A DNA stretch of 64,000 nt from Oscarella lobularis (Eukaryota > Porifera > Homoscleromorpha > Homosclerophorida > Oscarellidae): contig NC_089188.1 in assembly GCF_947507565.1 (NCBI RefSeq), positions 1,612,001 to 1,676,000 on the forward strand, written 5' to 3'. The position numbers were made by a program, and so were the translations under genes. Positions 27,801 through 42,800 of the stretch are shown here, in pieces (the first letter of the stretch is position 1; each line of letters begins with the position of its first letter). The notes under the pieces were generated by a model. The model was not told the origin of the DNA, searched no databases, and saw only the letters and a program-made list of their open reading frames with translations.

Positions 27801-30800
27801 AAACATAATGAGTACCTTCAACAGAAAACATTGAGTACCTTCAACAGAAAACGTAATGAGTACCTTCAACGGAAAACAGAAAACATGTTGAGTACGTTTA
27901 ACAGAAAACATAATGAGTACCTTCAACAGAAAACATAACGAGTACCTTCAACAGAAAACATATTGAGTACCTTCAACAGAAAACGTAATGAGTACCTTCA
28001 ACAGAAAACGTATTGAGTACCTACAACAGAAAACATATTGAGTACCTTCAACAGAAAACATATTGAGTACCTTCAACAGAAAACAGTAAAAATATTGAAT
28101 ACGTTCAACAGAAAACATATTGAATACGTTTAACAGAAAACATAATGAGTACCTTCAACAGAAAACATAATGAGTACCTTCAACAGAAAACATATTGAGT
28201 ACCTTCAACAGAAAACGTAATGAGTACCTTCAACAGAAAACGTAATGAGTACCTTCAACAAAAAACGTATTGAGTACCTATAACAGAAAACAGAAAACAT
28301 ATTGAGTACGTTCAACAGAAAACATATTGAATACGTTCAACAGAAAACATATTGAGTACCTTCAACAGAAAACGTAATGAGTACCTTCAACAGAAAACGT
28401 ATTGAGTACCTACAACAGAAAACAGAAAACATATTGAGTACGTTCAACAGAAAACATATTGAATACGTTCAACAGAAAACATAATGAGTACCTTCAACAG
28501 AAAACATAATGAGTACCTTCAACAGAAAACATATTGAGTACCTTCAACAGAAAACAGAAAACATATTGAGTACAGTACCTTCAACAGAAAACGTAATGAG
28601 TACCTTCAACAGAAAACGTAATGAGTACCTTCAACAAAAAACGTATTGAGTACCTACAACAGAAAACAGAAAACATATTGAGTACGTTCAACAGAAAACA
28701 TATTGAATACGTTCAACAGAAAACATAATCAGTACCTTCAACAGAAAACATATTGAGTACCTTCAACAGAAAACCGAAAACATATTGAGTACAGTACCTT
28801 CAACAGAAAAATATTGAGTACCTTCAACAGAAAACATATTGAGTACGTTCAACAGAAAACATATTGAGTACGTTCAACAGAAAACATAATGAGTACCTTC
28901 AACAGAAAACAGAAAACATATTGAGTACCTTCAACAGAAAACATATTGAGTACGTTCAACAGAAAACAGAAAACAGATTGAGACCTACAACAGAAAACAG
29001 AAAACATTGAGTACCTACAACAGAAAAAGAAAACAGATTGAGTACACTGTACCTACAACAGAAAACAGATTGAGTACTTTCAACAGAAAACATAATGAGT
29101 ACCTTCAACAGAAAACATATTGAGTACCTTCAACAGAAAACAGAAAACATATTGAGTACAGTACCTTCAACAGAAAAATATTGAGTACCTTCAACAGAAA
29201 ACATATTGAGTACGTTCAACAGAAAACATATTGAGTACGTTCAACAGAAAACACATTGAGTACCTACAACAGAAAACATATTGAGTACCTTCAACAGAAA
29301 ACACATTGAGTACCTTCAACAGAAAACACATTGAGTACCTACAACAGAAAACACATTGAGTACCTTCAACAGAAAACACATTGAGTACCTACAACAGAAA
29401 ACACATTGAGTACCTTCAACAGAAAACACATTCAGTACCTTCAACAGAAAACACATTCAGTACCTTCAACAGAAGACACATTGAGTACCTTCAACAGAAA
29501 ACACATTGAGTACCTTCAACAGAAGACACATTGAGTACCTTCAACAGAAAACACATTGAGTACCTTCAACAGAAAACACATTGAGTACCTACAACAGAAA
29601 ACACATTCAGTACCTTCAACTGAAAACACATTCAGTACCTTCAACAGAAAACACATACAGTGCCTACAACAGAAAACACATTGAGTACCTTCAACAGAAA
29701 ACACATTGAGTACCTACAACAGAAAACACATTCAGTACCTTCAACAGAAAACACATTCAGTACCTTCAACAGAAAACACATTGAGTACCTACAACAGAAA
29801 ACACATTCAGTACCTTCAACAGAAAACACATTGAGAACGTTGAACAGAAAACATATTGAATACGTTTAACAGAAAACATAATGAGTACCTTCAACAGAAA
29901 ACATATTGAGTACCTTCAACAGAAAACGTAATGAGTACCTTCAACAGAAAACATATTGAGTACCTTCAACAGAAAACAGAAAACATATTGAGTACCTACA
30001 ACAGAAAACAGAAAACATATTGAGTACGTTCAACAGAAAACATATTGAGTACCTTCAACAGAAAACATATTGAGTACGTTCAACAGAAAACATATTGAGT
30101 ACGTTCAACAGAAAACATAATGAGTACCTTCAACAGAAAACATAATGAGTATCTTCAACAGAAAACATATTGAGTACCTTCAACAGAAAACAGAAAACAT
30201 ATTGAGTACCTACAACAGAAAACAGAAAACATATTGAGTACGTTCAACAGAAAACATATTGAATACGTTTAACAGAAAACATAATGAGTACCTTCAACAG
30301 AAAACATTGAGTACCTTCAACAGAAAACGTAATGAGTACCTTCAACAGAAAACGTATTGAGTACCTACAACAGAAAACAGAAAACATATTGAGTACGATC
30401 AACAGAAAACATATTGAATACGTTCAAAAGAAAACATAATGAGTACCTTCAACAGAAAACATTGAGTACCTTCAACAGAAAACGTAATGAGTACCTTCAA
30501 CGGAAAACAGAAAACATGTTGAGTACGTTTAACAGAAAACATAATGAGTTCCTTCAACAGAAAACATAATGAGTACCTTCAACAGAAAACATATTGAGTA
30601 CCTTCAACAGAAAACGTAATGAGTACCTTCAACAGAAAACGTATTGAGTACCTACAACAGAAAACATATTGAGTACCTTGAACAGAAAACATATTGAGTA
30701 CCTTCAACAGAAAACAGTAAAAATATTGAATACGTTCAACAGAAAACATATTGAATACGTTTAACAGAAAACATAATGAGTACCTTCAACAGAAAACATA

Positions 30801-33800
30801 ATGAGTACCTTCAACAGAAAACATATTGAGTACCTTCAACAGAAAACGTAATGAGTACCTTCAACAGAAAACGTAATGAGTACCTTCAACAAAAAACGTA
30901 TTGAGTACCTACAACAGAAAACAGAAAACATATTGAGTACGTTCAACAGAAAACATATTGAATACGTTCAACAGAAAACATAATGAGTACTTTCAACAGA
31001 AAACATATTGAGTACCTTCAACAGAAAACAGAAAACATATTGAGTACAGTACCTTCAACAGAAAAATATTGAGTACCTTCAACAGAAAACATATTGAGTA
31101 CGTTCAACAGAAAACATATTGAGTACGTTCAACAGAAAACACATTGAGTACCTACAACAGAAAACGTAATGAGTACCTTCAACAAAAAACGTATCGAGTA
31201 CCTACAACAGAAAACAGAAAACATATTGAGTACGTTCAACAGAAAACATATTGAATACGTTCAACAGAAAACATATTGAGTACCTTCAACAGAAAACGTA
31301 ATGAGTACCTTCAACAGAAAACGTATTGAGTACCTACAACAGAAAACAGAAAACATATTGAGTACGATCCACAGAAAACATATTGAATACGTTCAACAGA
31401 AAACATAATGAGTACCTTCAACAGAAAACATTGAGTACCTTCAACAGAAAACGTAATGAGTACCTTCAACGGAAAACAGAAAACATATTGAGTACGTTTA
31501 ACAGAAAACATAATGAGTTCCTTCAACAGAAAACATAATGAGTACCTTCAACAGAAAACATATTGAGTACCTTCAACAGAAAACGTAATGAGTACCTTCA
31601 ACAGAAAACGTATTGAGTACCTACAACAGAAAACATATTGAGTACCTTGAACAAAAAACATATTGAGTACCTTCAACAGAAAACAGTAAAAATATTGAAT
31701 ACGTTCAACAGAAAACATATTGAATACGTTTAACAGAAAACATAATGAGTACCTTCAACAGAAAACATATTGAGTACCTTCAACAGGAAAACAGAAAACA
31801 TATTGAGTACAGTACCTTTAACAGAAAACGTAATGAGTACCTTCAACAGAAAACGTAATGAGTACCTTCAACAAAAAACGTATTGAGTACCTACAACAGA
31901 AAACGGAAAACATATTGAGTACGTTCAACAGAAAACATATTGAATACGTTCAACAGAAAACATATTGAGTACCTTCAACAGAAAACGTAATGAGTACCTT
32001 CAACAGAAAACGTATTGAGTACCTACAACAGAAAACAGAAAACATATTGAGTACGTTCAACAGAAAACATATTGAATACGTTCAACTGAAAACATAATGA
32101 GTACCTTCAACAGAAAACATATTGAGTACCTTCAACAGAAAACAGAAAACATATTGAGTACAGTACCTTCAACAGAAAAATATTGAGTACCTTCAACAGA
32201 AAACATATTGAGTACGTTCAACAGAAAACATATTGAGTACGTTCAACAGAAAACATAATGAGTACCTTCAACAGAAAACAGAAAACATATTGAGTACCTA
32301 CAACAGAAAACAGAAAACATATTGAGTACGTTCAACAGAAAACATATTGAATACGTTTAACAGAAAACATAATGAGTACCTTCAACAGAAAACATATTGA
32401 GAACCTTCAACAGAAAACGTAATGAGTACCTTCAACAGAAAACATATTGAATACGTTCAACAGAAAACATAACGAGTACCTTCAACAGAAAACATAATGA
32501 GTACCTTCAACAGAAAACATATTGAGTACCTTCAACAGAAAACAGAAAACATATTGAGTACAGTACCTTCAACAGAAAAATATTGAGTACCTTCAACAGA
32601 AAACATATTGAGTACGTTCAACAGAAAACATATTGAGTACGTTCAACAGAAAACATAATGAGTACCTTCAACAGAAAACAGAAAACATATTGAGTACCTA
32701 CAACAGAAAACAGAAAACATATTGAGTACGTTTAACAGAAAACATAATGAGTACCTTCAACAGAAAACATATTGAGTACGTTCAACAGAAAACATATTGA
32801 ATACGTTCAACAGAAAACATAATGAGTACCTTCAACAGAAAACAGAAAACATATTGAGTACCTACAACAGAAAACAGAAAACATATTGAGTACGTTCAAC
32901 AGAAAACATATTGAATACGTTTAACAGAAAACATAATGAGTACCTTCAACAGAAAACATATTGAGTACCTTCAACAGAAAACGTAATGAGTACCTTCAAC
33001 AGAAAACATATTGAATACGTTCAACAGAAAACATAATGAGTACCTTCAACAGAAAACATAATGAGTACCTTCAACAGAAAACATATTGAGTACCTTCAAC
33101 AGAAAACCGAAAACATATTGAGTACAGTACCTTCAACAGAAAAATATTGAGTACCTTCAACAGAAAACATATTGAGTACGTTCAACGGAAAACATATTGA
33201 GTACGTTCAACAGAAAACATAATGAGTACCTTCAACAGAAAACAGAAAACATATTGAGTACCTACAACAGAAAACAGAAAACATATTGAGTACGTTCAAC
33301 AGAAAACATATTGAATACGTTTAACAGAAAACATAATGAGTACCTTCAACAGAAAACATATTGAGTACCTTCAACAGAAAACGTAATGAGTACCTTCAAC
33401 AGAAAACATATTGAGTACCTTCAACAGAAAACAGAAAACATGTTGAGTACGTTTAACAGAAAACATAATGAGTACCTTCAACAGAAAACATATTGAGTAC
33501 GTTCAACAGAAAACAGAAAACAGATTGAGACCTACAACAGAAAACAGAAAACATTGAGTACCTACAACAGAAAAAGAAAACAGATTGAGTACACTGTACC
33601 TACAACAGAAAACATATTGAGTACCTTCAACAGAAAACAGAAAACATATTGAGTACAGTACCTTCAACCGAAAACGTAATGAGTACCTTCAACAGAAAAC
33701 GTAATGAGTACCTTCAACAAAAAACGTATTGAGTACCTACAACAGAAAACAGAAAACATATTGAGTACGTTCAACAGAAAACATATTGAATACGTTCAAC

Positions 33801-36800
33801 AGAAAACATATTGAGTACCTTCAACAGAAAACGTAATGAGTACCTTCAACAGAAAACGTATTGAGTACCTACAACAGAAAACAGAAAACATATTGAGTAC
33901 GTTCAACAGAAAACATATTGAATACGTTCAACAGAAAACATAATCAGTACCTTCAACAGAAAACATATTGAGTACCTTCAACAGAAAACCGAAAACATAT
34001 TGAGTACAGTACCTTCAACAGAAAAATATTGAGTACCTTCAACAGAAAACATATTGAGTACGTTCAACAGAAAACATATTGAGTACGTTCAACAGAAAAC
34101 ATAATGAGTACCTTCAACAGAAAACAGAAAACATATTGAGTACCTACAACAGAAAACAGAAAACATATTGAGTACGTTCAACAGAAAACATATTGAATAC
34201 GTTTAACAGAAAACATAATGAGTACCTCCAACAGAAAAACATATTGAGTACCTTCAACAGAAAACGTAATGAGTACCTTCAACAGAAAACATATTGAATA
34301 CGTTCAACAGAAAACATAATGAGTACCTTCAACAGAAAACATATTGAGTACCTTCAACAGAAAACAGAAAACATATTGAGTACAGTACCTTCAACAGAAA
34401 AATATTGAGTACCTTCAACAGAAAACATATTGAGTACGTTCAACAGAAAACATATTGAATACGTTCAACAGAAAACATAATCAGTACCTTCAACAGAAAA
34501 CATATTGAGTACCTTCAACAGAAAACCGAAAACATATTGAGTACAGTACCTTCAACAGAAAAATATTGAGTACCTTCAACAGAAAACATATTGAGTACGT
34601 TCAACAGAAAACATATTGAGTACGTTCAACAGAAAACATAATGAGTACCTTCAACAGAAAACAGAAAACATATTGAGTACCTACAACAGAAAACAGAAAA
34701 CATATTGAGTACGTTCAACAGAAAACATATTGAATACGTTTAACAGAAAACATAATGAGTACCTTCAACAGAAAACATATTGAGTACCTTCAACAGAAAA
34801 CGTAATTAGTACCTTCAACAGAAAACATATTGAATACGTTCAACAGAAAACATAATGAGTACCTTCAACAGAAAACATAATGAGTACCTTCAACAGAAAA
34901 CATATTGAGTACCTTCAACAGAAAACAGCAAACATATTGAATACGTTCAACAGAAAACATAATGAGTACCTTCAACAGAAAACATAATGAGTACCTTCAA
35001 CAGAAAACATATTGAGTACCTTCAACAGAAAACATATTGAGTACCTTGAACAGAAAACAGAAAACATATTGAGTACAGTACCTTCAACAGAAAACGTAAT
35101 GAGTACCTTCAACAGAAAACGTAATGAGTACCTTCAACAAAAAACGTATTGAGTACCTACAACAGAAAACAGAAAACATATTGAGTACGTTCAACAGAAA
35201 ACATATTGAATACGTTCAACAGAAAACATATTGAGTACCTTCAACAGAAAACGTAATGAGTACCTTCAACAGAAAACGTATTGAGTACCTACAACAGAAA
35301 ACAGAAAACATATTGAGTACCATCAACAGAAAACATATTGAATACGTTCAACAGAAAACATAATGAGTACCTTCAACAGAAAACATAATGAGTACCTTCA
35401 ACAGAAAACATATTGAGTACCTTCAACAGAAAACAGAAAACATATTGAGTACAGTACCTTCAACAGAAAAATATTGAGTACCTTCAACAGAAAACATATT
35501 GAGTACGTTCAACAGAAAACATATTGAGTACGTTCAACAGAAAACATAATGAGTACCTTCAACAGAAAACAGAAAACATATTGAGTACCTACAACAGAAA
35601 ACAGATAACATATTGAGTACGTTCAACAGAAAACATATTGAATACGTTTAACAGAAAACATAATGAGTACCTTCAACAGAAAACATATTGAGTACCTTCA
35701 ACAGAAAACGTAATGAGTACCTTCAACAGAAAACATATTGAATACGTTCAACAGAAAACATAATGAGTACCTTTAACAGAAAAAATAATGAGTACCTTCA
35801 ACAGAAAACACATTGAGTACCTTCAACAGAAAACAGAAAACATATTGAGTACAGTACCTTCAACAGAAAAATATTGAGTACCTTCAACAGAAAACATATT
35901 GAGTACGTTCAACAGAAAACATATTGAGTACGTTCAACAGAAAACATAATGAGTACCTTCAACAGAAAACAGAAAACATATTGAGTACCTACAACAGAAA
36001 ACAGAAAACATATTGAGTACGTTCAACAGAAAACATATTGAATACGTTTAACAGAAAACATAATGAGTACCTTCAACAGAAAACATATTGAGTACCTTCA
36101 ACAGAAAACGTAATGAGTACCTTCAACAGAAAACATATTGAGTACCTTCAACAGAAAACAGAAAACATGTTGAGTACGTTTAACAGAAAACATAATGAGT
36201 ACCTTCAACAGAAAACATATTGAGTACGTTCAACAGAAAACAGAAAACAGATTGAGACCTACAACAGATAACAGAAAACATTGAGTACCTACAACAGAAA
36301 AAGAAAACAGATTGAGTACACTGTACCTACAACAAAAAACAGATTGAGTACTTTCAACAGAAAACATAATGAGTACCTTCAACAGAAAACATATTGAGTA
36401 CCTTCAACAGAAAACAGAAAACATATTGAGTACAGTACCTTCAACAGAAAAATATTGAGTACCTTCAACAGAAAACATATTGAGTACGTTCAACAGAAAA
36501 CATATTGAGTACGTTCAACAGAAAACACATTGAGTACCTACAACAGAAAACATATTGAGTACCTTCAACAGAAAACACATTGAGTACCTTCAACAGAAAA
36601 CACATTGAGTACCTACAACAGAAAACACATTGAGTACCTTCAACAGAAAAACCAATTGAGTACCTACAACAGAAAACACATTGAGTACCTACAACAGAAG
36701 ACACATTGAGTACCTTCAACAGAAAACACATTCAGTACCTTCAACAGAAAACACATTCAGTACCTTGAACAGAAGACACATTGAGTACCTTCAACAGAAA

Positions 36801-39800
36801 ACACATTGAGTACCTACAACAGAAAACACATTCAGTACCTTCAACAGAAAACTCATTCAGTACCTTCAACAGAAAACACATTGAGTGCCTACAACAGAAA
36901 ACACATTCAGTACCTTCAACAGAAAACACATTGAGTACCTACAACAGAAAACACATTCAGTACCTTCAACAGAAAACACATTCAGTACCTTCAACAGAAA
37001 ACACATTGAGTACCTACAACAAAAAACACATTCAGTACCTTCAACAGAAAACACATTGAGAACGTTCAACAGAAAACATATTGAACACGTTTAACAGAAA
37101 ACATAATGAGTACCTTCAACAGAAAACATATTGAGTACCTTCAACAGAAAACGTAATGAGTACCTTCAACAGAAAACAGAAAACATATTGAGTACCTACA
37201 ACAGAAAACAGAAAACATATTGAGTACGTTCAACAGAAAACATATTGATTACCTTCAACAGAAAACATATTGAGTACGTTCAACAGAAAACATATTGAGT
37301 ACGTTCAACAGAAAACATAATGAGTACCTTCAACAGAAAACATAATGAGTATCTTCAACAGAAAACATATTGAGTACCTTCAACAGAAAACAGAAAACAT
37401 ATTGAGTACCTACAACAGAAAACAGAAAACATATTGAGTACGTTCAACAGAAAACATATTGAATACGTTTAACAGAAAACATAATGAGTACCTTCAACAG
37501 AAAACATTGAGTACCTTCAACAGAAAACGTAATGAGTACCTTCAACGGAAAACAGAAAACATGTTGAGTACGTTTAACAGAAAACATAATGAGTACCTTC
37601 AACAGAAAACATAATGAGTACCTTCAACAGAAAACATATTGAGTACCTTCAACAGAAAACGTAATGAGTACCTTCAACAGAAAACGTTTTGAGTACCTAC
37701 AACAGAAAACATATTGAGTACCTTCAACAGAAAACATATTGAGAACCTTCAACAGAAAACAGTAAAAATATTGAATACGTTCAACAGAAAACATATTGAA
37801 TACGTTCAACAGAAAACATAATGAGTACCTTCAACAGAAAACAGAAAACATATTGAGTACCTACAACAGAAAACAGAAAACATATTGAGTACGTTCAACA
37901 GAAAACATATTGAATACGTTTAACAGAAAACATAATAAGTACCTTCAACAGAAAACATATTGAGTACCTTCAACAGAAAACGTAATGAGTACCTTCAACA
38001 GAAAACATATTGAGTACCTTCAACAGAAAACAGAAAACATGTTGAGTACGTTTAACAGAAAACATAATGAGTACCTTCAACAGAAAACATATTGAGTACG
38101 TTCAACAGAAAACAGAAAACAGATTGAGACCTACAACAGAAAACAGAAAACATTGAGTACCTACAACAGAAAAAGAAAACAGATTGAGTACACTGTACCT
38201 ACAACAGAAAACAGATTGAGTACTTTCAACAGAAAACATAATGAGTACCTTCAACAGAAAACATATTGAGTACCTTCAACAGAAAACAGAAAACATATTG
38301 AGTACAGTACCTTCAACAGAAAAATATTGAGTACCTTCAACAGAAAACATATTGAGTACGTTCAACAGAAAACATATTGAGTACGTTCAACAGAAAACAC
38401 ATTGAGTACCTACAAGAGAAAACATATTGAGTACCTTCAACAGAAAACACATTGAGTACCTTCAACAGAAAACACATTGAGTACCTACAACAGAAAACAC
38501 ATTGAGTACCTTCAACAGAAAACACATTGAGTACCTACAACAGAAAACACATTGAGTACCTACAACAGAAAACACATTGAGTATCTTCAACAGAAAACAC
38601 ATTCAGTACCTTCAACAGAAAACACATTCAGTACCTTCAACAGAAGACACATTGAGTACCTTCAACAGAAAACACATTGAGTACCTACAACAGAAAACAC
38701 ATTCAGTACCTTCAACAGAAAACACATTCAGTACCTTCAACAGAAAACACATTGAGTGCCTACAACAGAAAACACATTCAGTACCTTCAACAGAAAACAC
38801 ATTGAGTACCTACAACAGAAAACACATTCAGTACCTTCAACAGAAAACACATTCAGTATCTTCAACAGAAAACACATTGAGTACCTACAACAGAAAACAC
38901 ATTCAGTACCTTCAACAGAAAACACATTGAGAACGTTCAACAGAAAACATATTGAGTACCTTCAACAGAAAACAGAAAACATATTGAGTACCTACAACAG
39001 AAAACAGAAAACATATTGAGTACGTTCAACAGAAAACATATTGAGTACCTTCAACAGAAAACATATTGAGTACCTTCAACAGAAAACATAATGAGTATCT
39101 TCAACAGAAAACATATTGAGTACCTTCAACAGAAAACATATTGAGTACCTTCAACAGAAAACAGAAAACATATTGAGTACCTACAACAGAAAACAGAAAA
39201 CATGTTGAGTACGTTCAACAGAAAACATATTGAATACGTTTAACAGAAAACATAATGAGTACCTTCAACAGAAAACATTGAGTACCTTCAACAGAAAACG
39301 TAATGAGTACCTTCAACGGAAAACAGAAAACATGTTGAGTACGTTTAACAGAAAACATAATGAGTACCTTCAACAGAAAACATAATGAGTACCTTCAACA
39401 GAAAACATATTGAGTACCTTCAACAGAAAACGTAATTAGTACCTTCAACAGAAAACGTATTGAGTACCTACAACAGAAAACGTATTGAGTACCTTCAACA
39501 GAAAACATATTGAGTACCTTCAACAGAAAACAGTAAAAATATTGAATACGTTCAACAGAAAACATATTGAATACGTTTAACAGAAAACATAATGAGTACC
39601 TTCAACAGAAAACATAATGAGTACCTTCAACAGAAAACATATTGAGTACCTTCAACAGAAAACGTAATGAGTACCTTCAACAGAAAACGTAATGAGTACC
39701 TTCAACAGAAAACGTATTGAGTACCTATAACAGAAAACAGAAAACATATTGAGTACGTTCAACAGAAAACATATTGAATACGTTCAACAGAAAACATATT

Positions 39801-39859
39801 GAGTACCTTCAACAGAAAACGTAATGAGTACCTTCAACAGAAAACGTTTTGAGTACCTA

Positions 39860-42800
39860 CAACAGAAAACACATTTAGTACCTTCAACAGAAAACACATT
39901 GAGTACCTACAACAGAAAACATATTGAGTACCTACAACAGAAAACACATTGAGTACCTACAACAGAAAACACATTGAGTACCTTCAACAGAAAACACATT
40001 CAGTACCTTCAACAGAAAACACATTCAGTGCCTTCAACAGAAAACATATTGAGTACCTACAACAGAAAACACATTGAGTACCTACAACATAAAACATATT
40101 CAGTACCTTCAACAGAAAGCACATTCAGTACCTACAACAGAAAACACATTCAGTACCTTCAACAGAAAACACATTGAGTACCTACAACAGAAAACATATT
40201 GAGTACCTACAACAGAAAACACATTGAGTACCTTCAACAGAAAACACATTGAGTACCTACAACAGAAAACACATTGAGTACCTACAACAGAAAACATATT
40301 GAGTAACTTCAACAGAAAACACATTCAGTGCCTACAACAGAAAACACATTGAGTACCTTCAACAGAAAACACATTGAGTACCTACAACAGAAAACACATT
40401 CAGTACCTTCAACAGAAAACATATTGAGTAACTTCAACAGAAAACACATTGAGTACCTACAACAGAAAACACATTGAGTACCTACAACAGAAAACATATT
40501 GAGTAACTTCAACAGAAAACACATTCAGTACCTACAACAGAAAACATATTGAGTACCTTCAACAGAAAACACATTGAGTACCTACAACAGAAAACACATT
40601 GAGTACCTTCAACAGAAAACACATTCAGTACCTTCAACAGAAAACACATTGAGTACCTAAAACAGAAAACATATTGAGTACCTTCAACAGAAAACACATT
40701 GAGTACCTACAACAGAAAACACATTCAGTACCTTCAACAGAAAACACATTCAGTACCTTCAACAGAAAACACATTCAGTACCTTCAACAGAAAACACATT
40801 GAGTACCTACAACAGAAAACACATTCAGTACCTTCAACAGAAAACACATTCAGTACCTTCAACAGAAAACACATTGAGTACCTACAACAGAAAACACATT
40901 CAGTACCTTCAACAGAAAACACATTGAGTACCTACAACAGAAAACATATTGAGTACCTACAACAGAAAACACATTGAGTACTTTCAACAGAAAACACATT
41001 GAGTACCTACAACAGAAAACACATTGAGTACCTTCAACAGAAAACACATTCAGTACATTCAACAGAAAATATATTGAGTAACTTCAACAGAAAACACATT
41101 CAGTACCTACAACAGAAAACACATTGAGTACCTTCAACAGAAAACACATTCAGTACCTTCAACAGAATACACATTGAGTACCTAAAACAGAAAACATACA
41201 ACAGAAAACACATTGAGTACCTACAACAGAAAACACATTGAGTACCTACAACAGAAAACATATTGAGTAACTTCAACAGAAAACACATTCAGTACCTACA
41301 ACAGAAAACATATTAAGTACCTTCAACAGAAAACACATTGAGTACCTACAACAGAAAACACATTGAGTACCTTCAACAGAAAACACATTCAGTACCTTCA
41401 ACAGAAAACACATTGAGTACCTAAAACAGAAAACATATTGAGTACCTACAACAGAAAACACATTGAGTACCTACAACAGAAAACATATTGAGTACCTCAA
41501 ACAGAAAACATATTGAGTACCTACAACAGAAAACATATTGAATACGTTTAACAGAAAACATAATGAGTACCTTCAACAGAAAACATATTGAGTACCTTCA
41601 ACAGAAAACATATTGAGTACCTTCAACAGAAAACAGCAAACATATTGAATACGTTCAACAGAAAACATATTGAATACGTTTAACAGAAAACATAATGAGT
41701 ACCTTCAACAGAAAACATAATGAGTACCTTCAACAGAAAACATATTGAGTACCTTCAACAGAAAACGTAATGAGTACCTTCAACAGAAAACGTAATGAGT
41801 ACCTTCAACAAAAAACGTATTGAGTACCTACAACAGAAAACAGAAAACATATTGAGTACGTTCAACAGAAAACATATTGAATACGTTCAACAGAAAACAT
41901 ATTGAGTACCTTCAACAGAAAACGTAATGAGTACCTTCAACAGAAAACGTATTGAGTACCTACAACAGAAAACAGAAAACGTATTGAGTACGTTCAACAG
42001 AAAACATATTGAATACGTTCAACAGAAAACATAATGAGTACCTTCAACAGAAAACATAATGAGTACCTTCAACAGAAAACATATTGAGTACCTTCAACAG
42101 AAAATAGAAAACATATTGAGTACAGTACCTTCAACAGAAAAATATTGAGTACCTTCAACAGAAAACATATTGAGTACGTTCAACAGAAAACATATTGAGT
42201 ACGTTCAACAGAAAACATAATGAGTACCTTCAACAGAAAACAGAAAACATATTGAGTACCTACAACAGAAAACAGAAAACATATTGAGTACGTTCAACAG
42301 AAAACATATTGAATACGTTTAACAGAAAACATATTGAGTACGTTCAACAGAAAACATAATGAGTACCTTCAACAGAAAACACATTCAGTACCTTCAACAG
42401 TAAACACATTGAGTACCTACAACAGAAAACACATTCAGTACCTTCAACAGAAAACACATTCAGTACCTTCAACAGAAAACACATTGAGTACCTACAACAG
42501 AAAACACATTGAGTACCTACAACAGAAAACACATTCAGTACCTTCAACAGAAAACACATTCAGTACCTTCAACAGAAAACACATTGAGTACCTTCAACAG
42601 AAAACACATTGAGTACCTACAACAGAAAACACATTGAGTACCTACAACAGAAAACACATTGAGTACCTACAACAGAAAACATATTGAGTACCTTCAACAG
42701 AAAACACATTGAGTACCTAAAACAGAAAACATATTGAGTACCTACAACAGAAAACACATTGAGTACCTACAACAGAAAACATATTGAGTACCTACAACAG

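Larger units (their letters stand above)
5378..38200 (+). repeat. Higher-order repeat marker, ten copies
   Basis: A rare stretch of about 80 bp, starting CAGATTGAGACCT and in most copies continuing to GATTGAGTACACTGTACC, marks a higher-order unit. It starts at 5378, 12613, 15747, 19209, 22382, 25584, 28974, 33521, 36248 and 38120. The intervals are 7235, 3134, 3462, 3173, 3202, 3390, 4547, 2727 and 1872 bp, so the usual unit is near 3.2 kb, with one double-length gap and several expanded or shortened units. In most units the marker is followed, some 270 bp later, by a ~550-bp block of CACATT-type monomers: about 5640-6190, 12880-13230, 16010-16550, 19480-20015, 22650-23190, 29240-29830, 36520-37060 and 38390-38930, plus further blocks near 26140-26660 and 26810-27360. 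Confidence 0.9.
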
